NCBI RefSeq assembly: GCF_002699855.1 | Contig: NZ_LKBW01000046.1 | Coordinates: forward strand, 1 to 64,000 | DNA from: Pseudomonas amygdali | Lineage (GTDB): Bacteria; Pseudomonadota; Gammaproteobacteria; Pseudomonadales; Pseudomonadaceae | Direction: 5' to 3' | DNA: 64,000 nt | Part shown: piece after piece, positions 18,721-27,399 of the stretch | Layout of the letters: every line of letters begins with the position of its first letter | How positions within the stretch are numbered: the first letter of the stretch is position 1 | Made by a program: the position numbers and the translations under genes | Notes under the pieces: generated by a model | Told to the model about the DNA's origin: nothing | The model's database searches: none | The model's input: the letters and a program-made list of their open reading frames with translations, nothing else

Positions 18721-19496
18721 GACGCTTCACTCAACACGTATGAGCCCTCGCCCCGGCGTCGCTTCCAGAACTGTCGGCCCAGCAGTCCGGCAAGCACCAG
18801 CGCAACCAGCAGCAGAGTGCCAAACAGCCAGCGTGCCGCTGGCAGGTCATCTTCAAGCATCCACAGGCCCAGGAAACTGCCCAACTGCGGCTGGGCACTG
18901 GCCTTGTCGGGAATGACTGCCTTGATCGCCGTGACTGAAACACCGTCGTAGCCCAGCCCGGAGATGCCGTTGGCAACCAGCGTCTTGATCTGCGGGATCA
19001 GCACATTGATGTCGGTTCGCGGGTCAAAACGGACCAGCACCGATGCCGAGGACGGCGAAATCACCCGTTTGAGTAAATCATTGTCAGGCAGCACCACATG
19101 CACCCGCGCGGACAGAATGCCATCTATCTGCGAAACGGTATGGGACAGCTCCTCACTCAGCGCATACACCATCTGCGCGCGCTCCTGCACTGGCGAGGAC
19201 ACCAGGCCATTGCCTTTGAAAATCTCTCCCATATTGGAAAAGCTCTGCCCTGGCAGGCCTGCGTCATCCAGCGCCGCCATCGCCTGGGCAAAGCGCTTTT
19301 CGTCGACCATCACCTTGAGCTGACCGTTGTCCTGAACCTTGCGTGACGCCGGGATGCCATCACGCAACAGCACCGCCAGCATGGCGTTGGCCTCACGCTC
19401 GCCGAGGTTGGTGTAAAGATCGATATCGCAGGCCTGCAACAGGCTTGCAAGCGTCGCCACTATCAACAGGCGCAAGACACGGCGGCGTTTGGGCAT
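18717..19496 (-). CDS. hrcJ: T3SS inner-membrane ring lipoprotein HrcJ/SctJ (NolT type)
   Basis: YscJ/SctJ family, 259 residues. A lipoprotein signal ends in LLQACD (lipobox Cys about residue 23). Two ring-building domains follow: DLYTNLGEREANAMLAVLL with GIPASRKV, and SARVHVVLPDNDLLKRVISPSSASVLVRF. One C-terminal membrane segment lies at residues about 222-242 before a basic tail. It forms the inner-membrane ring with the SctD protein. The start is 3 bases downstream of the rod gene stop. Confidence 0.94.
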   Translation of the reverse strand: MPKRRRVLRLLIVATLASLLQACDIDLYTNLGEREANAMLAVLLRDGIPASRKVQDNGQLKVMVDEKRFAQAMAALDDAGLPGQSFSNMGEIFKGNGLVSSPVQERAQMVYALSEELSHTVSQIDGILSARVHVVLPDNDLLKRVISPSSASVLVRFDPRTDINVLIPQIKTLVANGISGLGYDGVSVTAIKAVIPDKASAQPQLGSFLGLWMLEDDLPAARWLFGTLLLVALVLAGLLGRQFWKRRRGEGSYVLSEAS

Positions 19497-19499
19497 GGT

Positions 19500-19931
19500 T
19501 CATTGACCTTTTAGAAGGGTATTGGCAGAGCCGGATATCTGGGTTGCCCCGCGTACCACCATCTGGGTTTCGATGGAGTAATCGAACATCCGTCCAAGCG
19601 ACTGGACGATGCGATCGACCTGCGGCTCACCTACCTTGCCCGGCGCCTGGACAGCGCTGGTGGCTGGGCTCGGAGCATGATTGGCGGACTGCAATGCATT
19701 ACCCTGAGTCAGCGCATCGGCCCGCTCTGAGAACTGCCGCGAGCGGTCAATAAAACCATCCAGTCGCTCCATCAGGTTGCTACCGATCTGATGCGGGCTG
19801 GCACCCTGCGGCATGCCTTTGGAAGTCTCGGCCATGTGTTCGAAGAGGTTCTGGGAAGCCTGCGGAACCCCGCCTCCTCCCGGCGAAGGCAAGGCAGCCG
19901 CCGCCGGTGATGCAGCTGGATTGACGGTCAT
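19500..19931 (-). CDS. T3SS inner-rod protein candidate (SctI; HrpB/NolB position)
   Basis: 143 residues. The N-terminal 40 are Pro/Ala/Gly-rich and disordered. The C-terminus (IVQSLGRMFDYSIETQMVV followed by RGATQISGSANTLLKGQ) is an amphipathic helix of the kind seen in inner-rod proteins, which also end near such a helix plus a terminal LLK. Its position between hrcJ and the small 72-residue gene corresponds to nolB in rhizobia. No signal peptide is present, as expected for a substrate of the T3SS itself. Confidence 0.65.
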   Translation of the reverse strand: MTVNPAASPAAAALPSPGGGGVPQASQNLFEHMAETSKGMPQGASPHQIGSNLMERLDGFIDRSRQFSERADALTQGNALQSANHAPSPATSAVQAPGKVGEPQVDRIVQSLGRMFDYSIETQMVVRGATQISGSANTLLKGQ

Positions 19932-19940
19932 GGTCGGAAC

Positions 19941-20159
19941 CTATTCAGAGTCGTCGTCAGATTGGGCTTCGTTGAGCATTTCCTGAGCGCGCGGCATGAT
20001 AATGAACTGCCCGCCAATGGTGACCGCCTGGGTAATCAGGGCATCGTTGAACTCACTGTCGCTGGCAGCCTGCTCGGCGTTTTCGACGGCGGCGTTGAAG
20101 CGCGATTCCTGACTGGAAACATTGATGTCTACATTGCTGTCTACGGCGTTGATGGACAT
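19941..20159 (-). CDS. Small T3SS-associated protein, 72 residues, possible needle subunit or co-chaperone
   Basis: An acidic 72-residue protein with a strong ribosome site (AAGGAGC) and no signal peptide. Residues about 20-60 are predicted helical, with FNDALITQAVTIGGQFIIM as the hydrophobic centre. Size and position between hrcC1 and the rod gene suit a needle subunit or a small rod partner, but I cannot place it in a named family. It is separated from the rod gene by only 9 bases and is part of the same leftward operon. Confidence 0.6.
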   Translation of the reverse strand: MSINAVDSNVDINVSSQESRFNAAVENAEQAASDSEFNDALITQAVTIGGQFIIMPRAQEMLNEAQSDDDSE

Positions 20160-20180
20160 GGGTAGTGCTCCTTCTTCGGT

Positions 20181-20792
20181 TTACTGACGGTCGGTAGCGA
20201 CTTGAGTGACGACACCGCCACGAAACACCCGCACGCCGCGCTCACGCACTACAGGCGCGACCTCGGCGGCAGGTTGACGATCCACATGGTGCTGAATCTG
20301 CGCCAGCCAGGCTGGCGGCCCTGAAACAAAAAGGCTGTCGCTGTCGGGGCTGACGCGGCTGGACATCGGCTGGCCGGACACTTCCAGCCGCGCCATATAA
20401 CGCTGCAACTCTTCAAGCTGCGGCCCTTGCAGGTCGAACACACGGGTGGCGACCTCATCGGCACCGGCGATGTGCAGCACGTTGCCGTCGAAGTACCAGC
20501 TCAGTTGATTCGCATCGCACAAGCGGGTGAGAAACTCACCGGCATCCTCGCCACGTACCGTGCCTCGTGCGTTGCCCCGGACCTTCTCGGAAAACACCAC
20601 GATCAGGCCAAGGTGTTGACCGAACTCAGTCAGCGCACCGCGAATATCCTGATCAACCAACACGTAGGCGTAAGGCTCTGAGAACCAGTCGGGCTGGCGC
20701 TCCGAGGCGGCCTTAAGCACGCCGGATAACAGGCACAGCAGGATCAGCATCAGCAATTTTGAAACTGGCGGGTCAGCCCTGAAGTGCTTCAT
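20181..20792 (-). CDS. hrcC1: T3SS secretin N-terminal part, HrcC1 (RhcC1 type)
   Basis: 203 residues: a signal peptide (hydrophobic LLMLILLCLLSGVLKA), then WFSEPYAYVLVDQDIRGAL and FGQHLGLIVVFSEKVRG, which are typical of the N0 domain of T3SS secretins, then an N1-like domain (VFDLQGPQLEELQRYMARL ... SDSLFVSGPPAWL). It stops before any pore-forming secretin domain. In rhizobial T3SS the secretin is split into RhcC1 and RhcC2, and this fits RhcC1. It is the first gene of the leftward operon that ends at hrcU. The secretin core is encoded separately at 22158-23471. Confidence 0.88.
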   Translation of the reverse strand: MKHFRADPPVSKLLMLILLCLLSGVLKAASERQPDWFSEPYAYVLVDQDIRGALTEFGQHLGLIVVFSEKVRGNARGTVRGEDAGEFLTRLCDANQLSWYFDGNVLHIAGADEVATRVFDLQGPQLEELQRYMARLEVSGQPMSSRVSPDSDSLFVSGPPAWLAQIQHHVDRQPAAEVAPVVRERGVRVFRGGVVTQVATDRQ

Positions 20793-20943
20793 GGCGCCCT
20801 CCGTGACAATGCGACGGCCGCTGGCAGACAGGCTTCAGAAAACGGTCGCTATTCAGCGCAGGGGCTATAAAATGGCGCTCGCCCTCAAAGGCTGTCGACG
20901 GCTGATACGCCTCGCCCCGCCCCCTTTCACAAGAGCCTTGCCC
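20793..20943. promoter_or_regulatory. Divergent promoter region between hrcC1 and the TadD-like gene
   Basis: About 150 bases between two divergent starts. It must drive the hrcC1-hrcU operon on the minus strand and the TPR lipoprotein gene on the plus strand. No HrpL-type box was seen. Confidence 0.4.
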
Positions 20944-21726
20944 ATGCCACCTCGTTCCGTCCCCACGTTGTTGTTGCTCGGCTGCCTGAGTCTGGCGGCG
21001 TGTTCGACTCAGCCCAAATCCGACGCCAGCTACGAGCGCTTCATGCAACTGGCCGCCGACCTGGAGAAACGCGGCGACTCGACGACGGCAGCGTCGTTCT
21101 ACCAGCGCGCCACGCAGCAGCCCGAAGCGGGTGTCGAGGCGTGGCGCAAACTCGGTGCAGCCCTGCTCGTCAGCAACGACACGCGTGGCGCAGAGCGCGC
21201 TTATCAGCGGGCGCTTGAGCTGAAAGCCGACGACCCGGATGCGCTGCTGGGCCTGGGTACTGCGCAGTTGCGTCAGGGTAAGCTGGAACGCGCCATCACT
21301 GCGCTGACCCAGGCCGCCGAAACGTTGCAGCAGCCACAGGCCTGGAACCGTCTGGGCATCGCGCACATTCTGATTGGCCAGGCCGACGCTGCCCAAAGCG
21401 CCTTCGGCACCAGCCTGCGACTGGCCCCGAACGACCTCGACACCCGATGCAATCTGGCCTTGGCATACGCCCTGGGCGATGACGACCAGAAGGCCCTGGA
21501 GACCATCCGCAGCGTCAGCCAGTCGCCCCTTGCGCAACCGCGGCATCAACGCAACCAGCTGCTGGTCATGGTCCTGGCCGGAAAAGAGAAAGATCTCAAA
21601 AACATGACCTTCGACGATATCACCAAGGCCGAACGCGGCAAGCTGATCGCCGAAGCCCGGCGTGTCAAGGCCATACCGGACCGCGCCGAGCAGGCTCGTG
21701 AAATGGGGCTGATTGACGCTAACTGA
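20944..21726 (+). CDS. TPR lipoprotein, TadD-like
   Basis: 260 residues from ATG 20944. A lipoprotein signal ends in LSLAACS (lipobox Cys about residue 20). The rest is a run of TPR-like helical pairs (AASFYQRATQQPEAGVEAW, GAERAYQRALELKADDPDAL, AWNRLGIAHILIGQADAAQ). This arrangement equals TadD of Tad pili, a pilotin-like outer-membrane lipoprotein needed for secretin assembly. It lies on the plus strand between the two halves of the secretin gene and converges with the CpaD-like gene, with 2 bases between stops. Likely role: inserting or stabilising HrcC2 in the outer membrane. The frame is open upstream to 20791, but that extension would put the lipoprotein signal inside the protein. Confidence 0.82.
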   Translation: MPPRSVPTLLLLGCLSLAACSTQPKSDASYERFMQLAADLEKRGDSTTAASFYQRATQQPEAGVEAWRKLGAALLVSNDTRGAERAYQRALELKADDPDALLGLGTAQLRQGKLERAITALTQAAETLQQPQAWNRLGIAHILIGQADAAQSAFGTSLRLAPNDLDTRCNLALAYALGDDDQKALETIRSVSQSPLAQPRHQRNQLLVMVLAGKEKDLKNMTFDDITKAERGKLIAEARRVKAIPDRAEQAREMGLIDAN

Positions 21727-21728
21727 GG

Positions 21729-22145
21729 TCATCGGGCCTCCTGCGTGTCAGTACTGGCCTGTTGCTCTGCCTGACGCCGACGCAGCTCTTCGCGGTCATA
21801 GCCGTCGATGTAAACCTGCGCGGCGCGCCCGACCGGTGCAGCCATAACAGGCCCGGTGTCACGGCCGTGCATGACATCTACGCGCTGCTCGACCATTTGC
21901 AGCAGAATCAGGTTGCTGGCACAGCCCGGCGGCAACAATGGCTGAAAATCCTCACCTACACCGATCTCGTCCTGTGCAGCTGGTTGCACACAGGCCTGGG
22001 GCACCAGCTCCACACGGCCATCGGCACGGGTGATCGCCGCATAATCCGGTGAATAGCTCACTGGGTCGAGGTGGGTCTTGCAGCCTGCCAGTAGACATAA
22101 AAGCATCAGAACCGGCGGGCGTGACATAGCGCAGATGAGGTTCAT
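21729..22145 (-). CDS. Outer-membrane lipoprotein, CpaD/RcpB-like
   Basis: 138 residues from ATG 22145, chosen because AGGGA lies 7 bases upstream. A lipoprotein signal ends in LLCLLAGCK. The C-terminal half (LPPGCASNLILLQMVEQRVD, then a Gly-Arg-Asp motif and VYIDGYDRE) resembles the end of CpaD/RcpB lipoproteins of Tad pili, which have a Gly-Cys-Ala segment, Asp-x-x-x-x-Arg and a terminal Tyr. The match is by eye and moderate. It follows the CpaC-like secretin gene with 12 bases between, as cpaD follows cpaC in Tad loci. Confidence 0.6.
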   Translation of the reverse strand: MNLICAMSRPPVLMLLCLLAGCKTHLDPVSYSPDYAAITRADGRVELVPQACVQPAAQDEIGVGEDFQPLLPPGCASNLILLQMVEQRVDVMHGRDTGPVMAAPVGRAAQVYIDGYDREELRRRQAEQQASTDTQEAR

Positions 22146-22157
22146 GGCCATTCCCTT

Positions 22158-23471
22158 TCAGTTCATGTAAAAGCCGAAGGCACCGCCACTGCGCGGACCT
22201 GCCGACGCGGTACTGGCGGCGCGCTGTTTGTCCAGCGGCGTCGCCACCACGCGATCCTTGACCGGCTCGACCAGATACGGAGTGATCAGAATCACCAGTT
22301 CGGTTTCGTTGCGCTGAAAGCGCTTGGAGCGGAACAGATTGCCCAGAATCGGCATGTCGCCCAGCATCGGCACCTTGTCCATGTCCTGGCTGCTTTCACG
22401 CTGGAACAGCCCGGCAATGGCAAACGTCTGACCACTGCCGACTTCCACACGAGTGTCGGCACGTCGCACCCTGAACGACGGCACCTGATAGCCGTTAACG
22501 TCCAGTGTGGTGGTACTCATCAGGCTGCTGACCTCGGGACGCACCTGCAACGCAATGCGCCCGTTGGGCAGCAGCGTCGGGCTGAACAGCAACGACACGC
22601 CGTAAGGCTTGTATTCGATACCGACGACTTCGCGGTTGACCGGCACCGGCACCGCCACTTCACCGCCAGCCAGAAAGCTCGCAGTCTGCCCGGTCATGGC
22701 GGTAATGTTCGGCTCGGCCAGAACTTCGAGCACACCGTTGCTTTGCAGCGCCTCCAGCATCGCGTCGATGTTGACATTGCCCGACGCAAGCCCGGCGCTG
22801 ATTACGTTCGATGCGCCGCCCGCTGCATCGGCGGCCAAAGCGCCCCCCGTCAGCAAGCCGAATGAAAAAGTGCCGTTATTGAACAAGGCATTCCAGTTCA
22901 CGCCATAGCGCAACAGCTCGGAGCGCGAGACTTCGGCGAAACGCACGCGGATATTCACCTGCGCCGACCCTGCGTAAGTGGCACTGTTTACCGTCGACTG
23001 AAAGTTCTGCCCCTCGGTGCTCAGCAAGGCATTAAGATCGGTTGCTTCACCGACATCCTGCACGGAGCCACTGGCAATCACCCGGCTGCCGGAGGCATTG
23101 ATCCGCGCCTGACTCTGCGGGTGCAACGCCTTGAGCGGGCGTGTCACAGCAGCAGTGCCGCTGCTTACCGCCAGACTCAACGCAGCGGTCTCACGGCCCT
23201 CGCTGTCCAGGGCAATCAGACTGGTCTGCCCTGCGGCCTTGCCGAACACGTAGATCACGCCGGGTGACACCACCTGCAAGTCGGCAATACCCGGCTCGGC
23301 CACCATCACCGAGTCCACGGGGGCTGAAAAATGCAGAACGCGGCCTTCACCGATGGCCAGATCGACTGTGCCTTTGGCCCCTTTGGCAATGTTTTCGGCA
23401 AATGAAACTGTGCCAATGAGCAACGCGCCCACACCCACGAGAAACATCCGTATTACGCTTACTGAGGTCAT
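22158..23471 (-). CDS. hrcC2: T3SS secretin core HrcC2 (RhcC2), CpaC/RcpA-like
   Basis: 437 residues: a signal peptide ending near VSFAEN, an N-terminal domain typical of Tad-pilus secretins (GRVLHFSAPVDSVMVAEPGI, then VYVFGKAAG-like VIYVFGKAAGQTSLIALD), a BON-like domain, and the secretin domain with VNIRVRFAEVSRSELLRYGV, VLEVLAEPNITAMTGQTASF, EVAVPVP and the closing LPNGRIALQVRPEVSSL and VPMLGDMPILGNLFRSK. It forms the outer-membrane ring. Rhizobial RhcC2 has the same arrangement. It overlaps hrcV by 4 bases (ATGA). Confidence 0.92.
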   Translation of the reverse strand: MTSVSVIRMFLVGVGALLIGTVSFAENIAKGAKGTVDLAIGEGRVLHFSAPVDSVMVAEPGIADLQVVSPGVIYVFGKAAGQTSLIALDSEGRETAALSLAVSSGTAAVTRPLKALHPQSQARINASGSRVIASGSVQDVGEATDLNALLSTEGQNFQSTVNSATYAGSAQVNIRVRFAEVSRSELLRYGVNWNALFNNGTFSFGLLTGGALAADAAGGASNVISAGLASGNVNIDAMLEALQSNGVLEVLAEPNITAMTGQTASFLAGGEVAVPVPVNREVVGIEYKPYGVSLLFSPTLLPNGRIALQVRPEVSSLMSTTTLDVNGYQVPSFRVRRADTRVEVGSGQTFAIAGLFQRESSQDMDKVPMLGDMPILGNLFRSKRFQRNETELVILITPYLVEPVKDRVVATPLDKQRAASTASAGPRSGGAFGFYMN

Positions 23472-25651
23472 GAGGCAGTCGCCAGAGGAGTGACAGCACC
23501 GGCCCTGGATGCCGGGCGTGCAAGGACATCGGTCAGGCTGACAGTGCCGACCGCTTGAAGGTTGTATTCACTGGCCAGTTCACGAAAGGACAGAACCGCC
23601 AGTTGCAGCTCGCCGCGCACGATGAGACGGCGCATACACCGACGCAGCTCCGAATGCACAAGCAACACCGTCAAATCATGTTCCGGCAGCATGTCGCACA
23701 GGCGACGCAGCTGTACCAGTACGGTCCGGCCGATGTCATCGGGCAGCGAATCACGGCTCTTTTCCTGGCGAGCCAGCGTGGCGCGCAGTTGTTCTTCGAG
23801 CGCGGGTGCCAGTACAAAGGCGCTGATCACCCGGTTGCGATCGGCATACTGATGACTGATCTGCCGCGCAAGTCCTGCGCGCAGATGCTCGGTCAGTCTG
23901 CCCGCGTCAGATTCAATACTGCCCCACTCCACCATCGACTCCAGCAGGCCGCGACGATTGCGTATCGATACCCCTTCAGAGACCAGCAAACGCAAGGCCT
24001 CTGCGATACGCTGCAGCGGCAGAATGCGCAGCACTTCCTTGATCAGCTCACCGTACTTACCCTCAAGCTGTTCCAGCATCAGGCGGGTTTCCTGAATACC
24101 CAGAAAGTCGGCGGCATAACGGCGCAACGTACGGTCCAGTACTTCGCGCAACACTTCATCGGCGAACAGAAAACCAATACCGGCATCCTGCAAACGTTCC
24201 GCATGCTCGCGCCCTGCCCAGCGGCCGGGACGGGAACCGATCGGCGAAGGCGCTTCAAAGGTTTCGACAGAAACCAGTTGTGCATGCACCGGATCGTCCT
24301 GCAGCAAAAGCGCCATGCCGCTGAATTCGCCCTCACTGACGGGTACACCTTCAAGCTCGACCTGGAAACGATCGGCTGGCAGGCTGCGGTCCAGATAAAC
24401 CTCGGGCAGCGGCACCTCGACACCCAGATCGATGCGAATGTCGTGACACAACGCTTCGATACGCTGACGCAGGGGCTGCAATGGGGCGGCCTCGGCCAAT
24501 CCGGTTCCGATACTCAGCAGCACCTGGCTGTCGCGTGGCCGCTCGGCGCTTTCCAAGGCATCTTCCGCGGCATCGTTCGAAGCCCCGGAAGCGCCAGAGG
24601 AAGCCCCGGGCTCGGCCATCGTTTCATGCTCTGGCAGCTCGTCCTTGACCAGTGACCGGGCAGCACGACGATCCCGGCGCCAGAGCACAAGCGCACTGCC
24701 GCCCAGCACGGCGGCCAGACCGACAAACACCAGCAACGGAAACCCCGGCAGCATGCCTACGCCCAGCAGGATCAGCGCAGTCAGACCCAGCGCACGATGG
24801 CTGGCGCTCAGTTGCCTGACAATCTCGGTGCCCAGGTCACGCTCTTCGCCGTCGCTGTTGACGCGGGTCACCACGGTCCCTGCGGCTACGGAAATCAACA
24901 GTGCCGGGATCTGCGCAATGAGGCCGTCACCGACGGTCAGTAACGAATAGACATGCGCGGCTTCGGCGAACGGCATACCGCGCTGGACCATGCCGATCAT
25001 CATGCCGCCCAGCAAGTTGACGAACAGAATCACCAACCCGGCAATGGCATCACCCTTGACGAACTTCATGGCGCCGTCCATGGCTCCGAACATCTGGCTT
25101 TCACGCTCCAGGCGTGAACGACGACGTCTGGCCTCGAACTGGTCGATGTCACCGTTGCGCAAGTCGTTATCAATGCTCATCTGCTTGCCGGGCATCGCAT
25201 CCAGGGTGAAACGCGCAGCGACTTCGGCGACCCGCTCAGCGCCCTTGGTAATGACCACGAACTGGGCAACCGTAATTATCAGAAATACGACCAGCCCCAC
25301 AACGACCTGACCGGCAATCACGAAATCACCGAACGCCTTGACGATATGACCGGCATTGCCGTCCAGCAGAATCAGGCGAGTGGTGGTGATCGAGAGCGAC
25401 AAACGAAACAGCGTGCTGAGCAGGATCAGCGGCGGCAGCGCGGAAAACTCCACCGAGTGGTTGATGTAGAACGCGACGATGAGAATCAGCAGGCTCAGGG
25501 CGATGTTGACTCCGATCAGCGCGTCCACCAGATAGGTCGGCATCGGAATGATCATCATCGCGATAGCCATCAGCATGAACGCAACGATGATCACATCTGT
25601 GCGTTTAGACGCAGTTACCGCCAGGCGATTCAGAGCATTCATGAGGGTCAT
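23468..25651 (-). CDS. hrcV: T3SS major export gate protein HrcV/SctV
   Basis: FlhA/SctV family, 727 residues. The N-terminal half has seven to eight membrane segments, with the FHIPEP-family cytoplasmic motif DALPGKQMSIDNDLRNGDID (written here as DAMPGKQMSIDNDLRNGD) and RRRRSRLERESQMFGAMDGA. The C-terminal half (from about residue 345) is the cytoplasmic ring-forming domain. The start at 25651 is chosen because its ATG overlaps the upstream stop (ATGA); the frame stays open further upstream but that would run into the preceding gene. It overlaps hrcC2 downstream. Confidence 0.95.
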   Translation of the reverse strand: MTLMNALNRLAVTASKRTDVIIVAFMLMAIAMMIIPMPTYLVDALIGVNIALSLLILIVAFYINHSVEFSALPPLILLSTLFRLSLSITTTRLILLDGNAGHIVKAFGDFVIAGQVVVGLVVFLIITVAQFVVITKGAERVAEVAARFTLDAMPGKQMSIDNDLRNGDIDQFEARRRRSRLERESQMFGAMDGAMKFVKGDAIAGLVILFVNLLGGMMIGMVQRGMPFAEAAHVYSLLTVGDGLIAQIPALLISVAAGTVVTRVNSDGEERDLGTEIVRQLSASHRALGLTALILLGVGMLPGFPLLVFVGLAAVLGGSALVLWRRDRRAARSLVKDELPEHETMAEPGASSGASGASNDAAEDALESAERPRDSQVLLSIGTGLAEAAPLQPLRQRIEALCHDIRIDLGVEVPLPEVYLDRSLPADRFQVELEGVPVSEGEFSGMALLLQDDPVHAQLVSVETFEAPSPIGSRPGRWAGREHAERLQDAGIGFLFADEVLREVLDRTLRRYAADFLGIQETRLMLEQLEGKYGELIKEVLRILPLQRIAEALRLLVSEGVSIRNRRGLLESMVEWGSIESDAGRLTEHLRAGLARQISHQYADRNRVISAFVLAPALEEQLRATLARQEKSRDSLPDDIGRTVLVQLRRLCDMLPEHDLTVLLVHSELRRCMRRLIVRGELQLAVLSFRELASEYNLQAVGTVSLTDVLARPASRAGAVTPLATAS

Positions 25652-25986
25652 TGCGCAGCCCTCCGGGCTTCCAGGTAGCGTCTGAAGCATTGCCGCGCGT
25701 CGTCCTTGCGGCCTGCCTTCCACAACGCGCGGCTACGCAACAGAAGCAGCGCGGCGCTCTCGCCTTGCTGCTCGACCAGCCTGTCCAGTGCCGCAATGGC
25801 CCGGTCGGTGTCTCCGCTGTCGGTGAACGCCAGCACCAGGCTGTGCAGCAGCGCGCTGTTCGTCGGTGCCAGCTGTATCGCAATCAGCAACATCACAAGT
25901 GCACGTTGTGGCTGGCCACTGCGCCGGTACAGATCACCCATACCGTGGAGCAACTCTATGCATTCGCGATCCTGACTGATGCTCAT
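25648..25986 (-). CDS. Small TPR protein of the T3SS operon (y4yS-like position)
   Basis: 112 residues with three TPR-like helix pairs (LLHGMGDLYRRSGQPQRAL, ALLHSLVLAFTDSGDTDRAI, ALLLLRSRALWKAGRKDDA). No signal peptide. It overlaps hrcV and the preceding gene by 4 bases each, so all three are translationally coupled. Rhizobial clusters carry a TPR gene (y4yS) beside rhcV. A chaperone or assembly role is likely; the exact partner is unknown. Confidence 0.7.
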   Translation of the reverse strand: MSISQDRECIELLHGMGDLYRRSGQPQRALVMLLIAIQLAPTNSALLHSLVLAFTDSGDTDRAIAALDRLVEQQGESAALLLLRSRALWKAGRKDDARQCFRRYLEARRAAQ

Positions 25987-26342
25987 GACTGCACCTCGGC
26001 GCGTTGCTGTTCCAATAGCAGCCGCATGTCGATCTCTTCACGAATCACGTCTTCGGCGAGCTCGCGGATCTCCGGTTCGGCATCCAGCACCGGTAACACT
26101 TCGTCCAGCACATAGCGCAGTACTTGTAGCGAACGCGCCGTACCAAAAAGCTGCGCATTGACACCAGAAGCCTGCCCGGTCTGCTCCAGCTCGCCACGCA
26201 ACGAACGACGAACCTTGCGCTCGCGCTGATCAAGCAGCGCTTCGAAACGGGTTCCCTGACGCGGCTGCGCCGGAGCAACGCGCTCGACTGCGGGCAAAGA
26301 ATCGGCTGAAGGCGGCGCTACGGGCCGCAGATCGACTTTCAT
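25983..26342 (-). CDS. Hypothetical T3SS protein, 119 residues
   Basis: A basic N-terminal half rich in Pro/Ala/Arg is followed by an acidic helical C-terminus (QVLRYVLDEVLPVLDAEPEI, then EIDMRLLLEQQRAEVQS). No signal peptide or membrane segment. I do not recognise the family. It is coupled by 4-base overlaps to the sctD-like gene and the TPR gene. The location next to hrcV corresponds to y4yQ in rhizobial clusters, so an accessory export role is plausible. Confidence 0.6.
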   Translation of the reverse strand: MKVDLRPVAPPSADSLPAVERVAPAQPRQGTRFEALLDQRERKVRRSLRGELEQTGQASGVNAQLFGTARSLQVLRYVLDEVLPVLDAEPEIRELAEDVIREEIDMRLLLEQQRAEVQS

Positions 26343-27277
26343 AAAGTGAAGGCAAACCTTTCATCACCGCGTACAAGGCGGACCTGATTGCCCTCAATGC
26401 TCTCCAGCCTCCAGTTGTCGGGTAACAGTGCGCCGGGGTAGACACGCTTGCCATGCTCATCGATCACGTAGGGATTGCGACCGAACCACACCGCCTGAAA
26501 ACGCACGCGAGGTGCCGCAAGCGCCGTGCTTGCCTGCACGTTGGGCGTCAAGACAATATGCTGGCCAAACCGAGTATCAAAGGCCTGTTGAATCTGCAGC
26601 CAACTGCTTTTTTGGGCAGCGGGAAAAGCGCCCTCAACACTGAGCTGCCCGCCCTGTTCCTCAACCCGCAATTGCGTGAGCCTGACGTCCTGCAGCGCAC
26701 CCTCAAGCCAGCTTCGGGCCTGGGTCAGTGTGGGGGCGCTCTTGACGGGCGTTGACGAACCAGGGACGGAATCTGCAATGGAGTGCCGGGCCGACTCGGC
26801 AGGTGCACGAAAGGCAAATGCAGTGGCACATGTCACCAGCAACAAAAGTGCAGCCAGTGCTGGCCATTTAAGCAGCACCAGGCGGCGGGACACAGCAGGG
26901 ATGGCTCGGGCACTTCGTGTGCTGCGCAAGCACAGCCTGCTCTGTCCGACCAGCAACTCGACAGGCAAGGAGATTCGTTGACCGTGGCCGACGTTGACAA
27001 CCCGACGTTGGCCAAGGCTATCGAAAACCGTCACATCGCCTCCCAAGGCTTCTATTGCGACGTGTTCAACGGAGAATCGCAGACGAACATGTTGCTCGGC
27101 CACATCAGCATCGCCCAGCACAAGGTCAGCCGGAGCGGCACTGCCAATCACATAGACAGGATTGTCCAGGAGCAGCGAAACGCCCTGATGCAAACCATGA
27201 AGAATTTCGAGCCGGGCTACGCCGCTTTCCTGCACAGAAGCGTCGGGCGTTCCGCTCAATGAGATCAAGGCTGTCAT
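26339..27277 (-). CDS. hrcD: T3SS inner-membrane ring protein, SctD type
   Basis: 312 residues. Residues about 22-115 form an FHA-like domain (GVSLLLDNPVYVIGSAAPAD, LVLGDADVAEQHVRLRF). One membrane segment lies near residues 134-157 (LVLLKWPALAALLLLVTCAT), and a periplasmic BON-like region follows. This is the SctD/HrpQ layout that surrounds the HrcJ ring. It ends with DERFAFTL and overlaps the next gene by 4 bases. It lies 122 bases downstream of the 53-residue gene, with a hairpin between. Confidence 0.82.
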   Translation of the reverse strand: MTALISLSGTPDASVQESGVARLEILHGLHQGVSLLLDNPVYVIGSAAPADLVLGDADVAEQHVRLRFSVEHVAIEALGGDVTVFDSLGQRRVVNVGHGQRISLPVELLVGQSRLCLRSTRSARAIPAVSRRLVLLKWPALAALLLLVTCATAFAFRAPAESARHSIADSVPGSSTPVKSAPTLTQARSWLEGALQDVRLTQLRVEEQGGQLSVEGAFPAAQKSSWLQIQQAFDTRFGQHIVLTPNVQASTALAAPRVRFQAVWFGRNPYVIDEHGKRVYPGALLPDNWRLESIEGNQVRLVRGDERFAFTL

Positions 27278-27364
27278 GATCGAGTCACCACCGTGTGATC
27301 TACCGGAAACGGCATGTCAAAGCCGGGCAAAACTGTCGATCGGAAGAATTTCGATGCGCTGTGA

Positions 27365-27392
27365 ATGCAGGCAGCTGTAGCGCTGCCTGCAT
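27365..27392 (-). promoter_or_regulatory. Intercistronic hairpin between the 53-residue gene and sctD
   Basis: Perfect 11-bp inverted repeat ATGCAGGCAGC / GCTGCCTGCAT with a 6-base loop, 8 bases beyond the stop of the small upstream gene. No T-run follows on the minus strand, so it is probably an attenuator or an mRNA-stabilising structure rather than a full terminator. Confidence 0.6.
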
Positions 27393-27399
27393 GACAACG

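Noticed and set aside
20773-21732. Long minus-strand frame of 319 codons opposite the TadD-like gene
   Set aside because: It is a high-GC shadow; the plus strand has a lipoprotein signal and TPR pattern, and the minus frame shows no domain.
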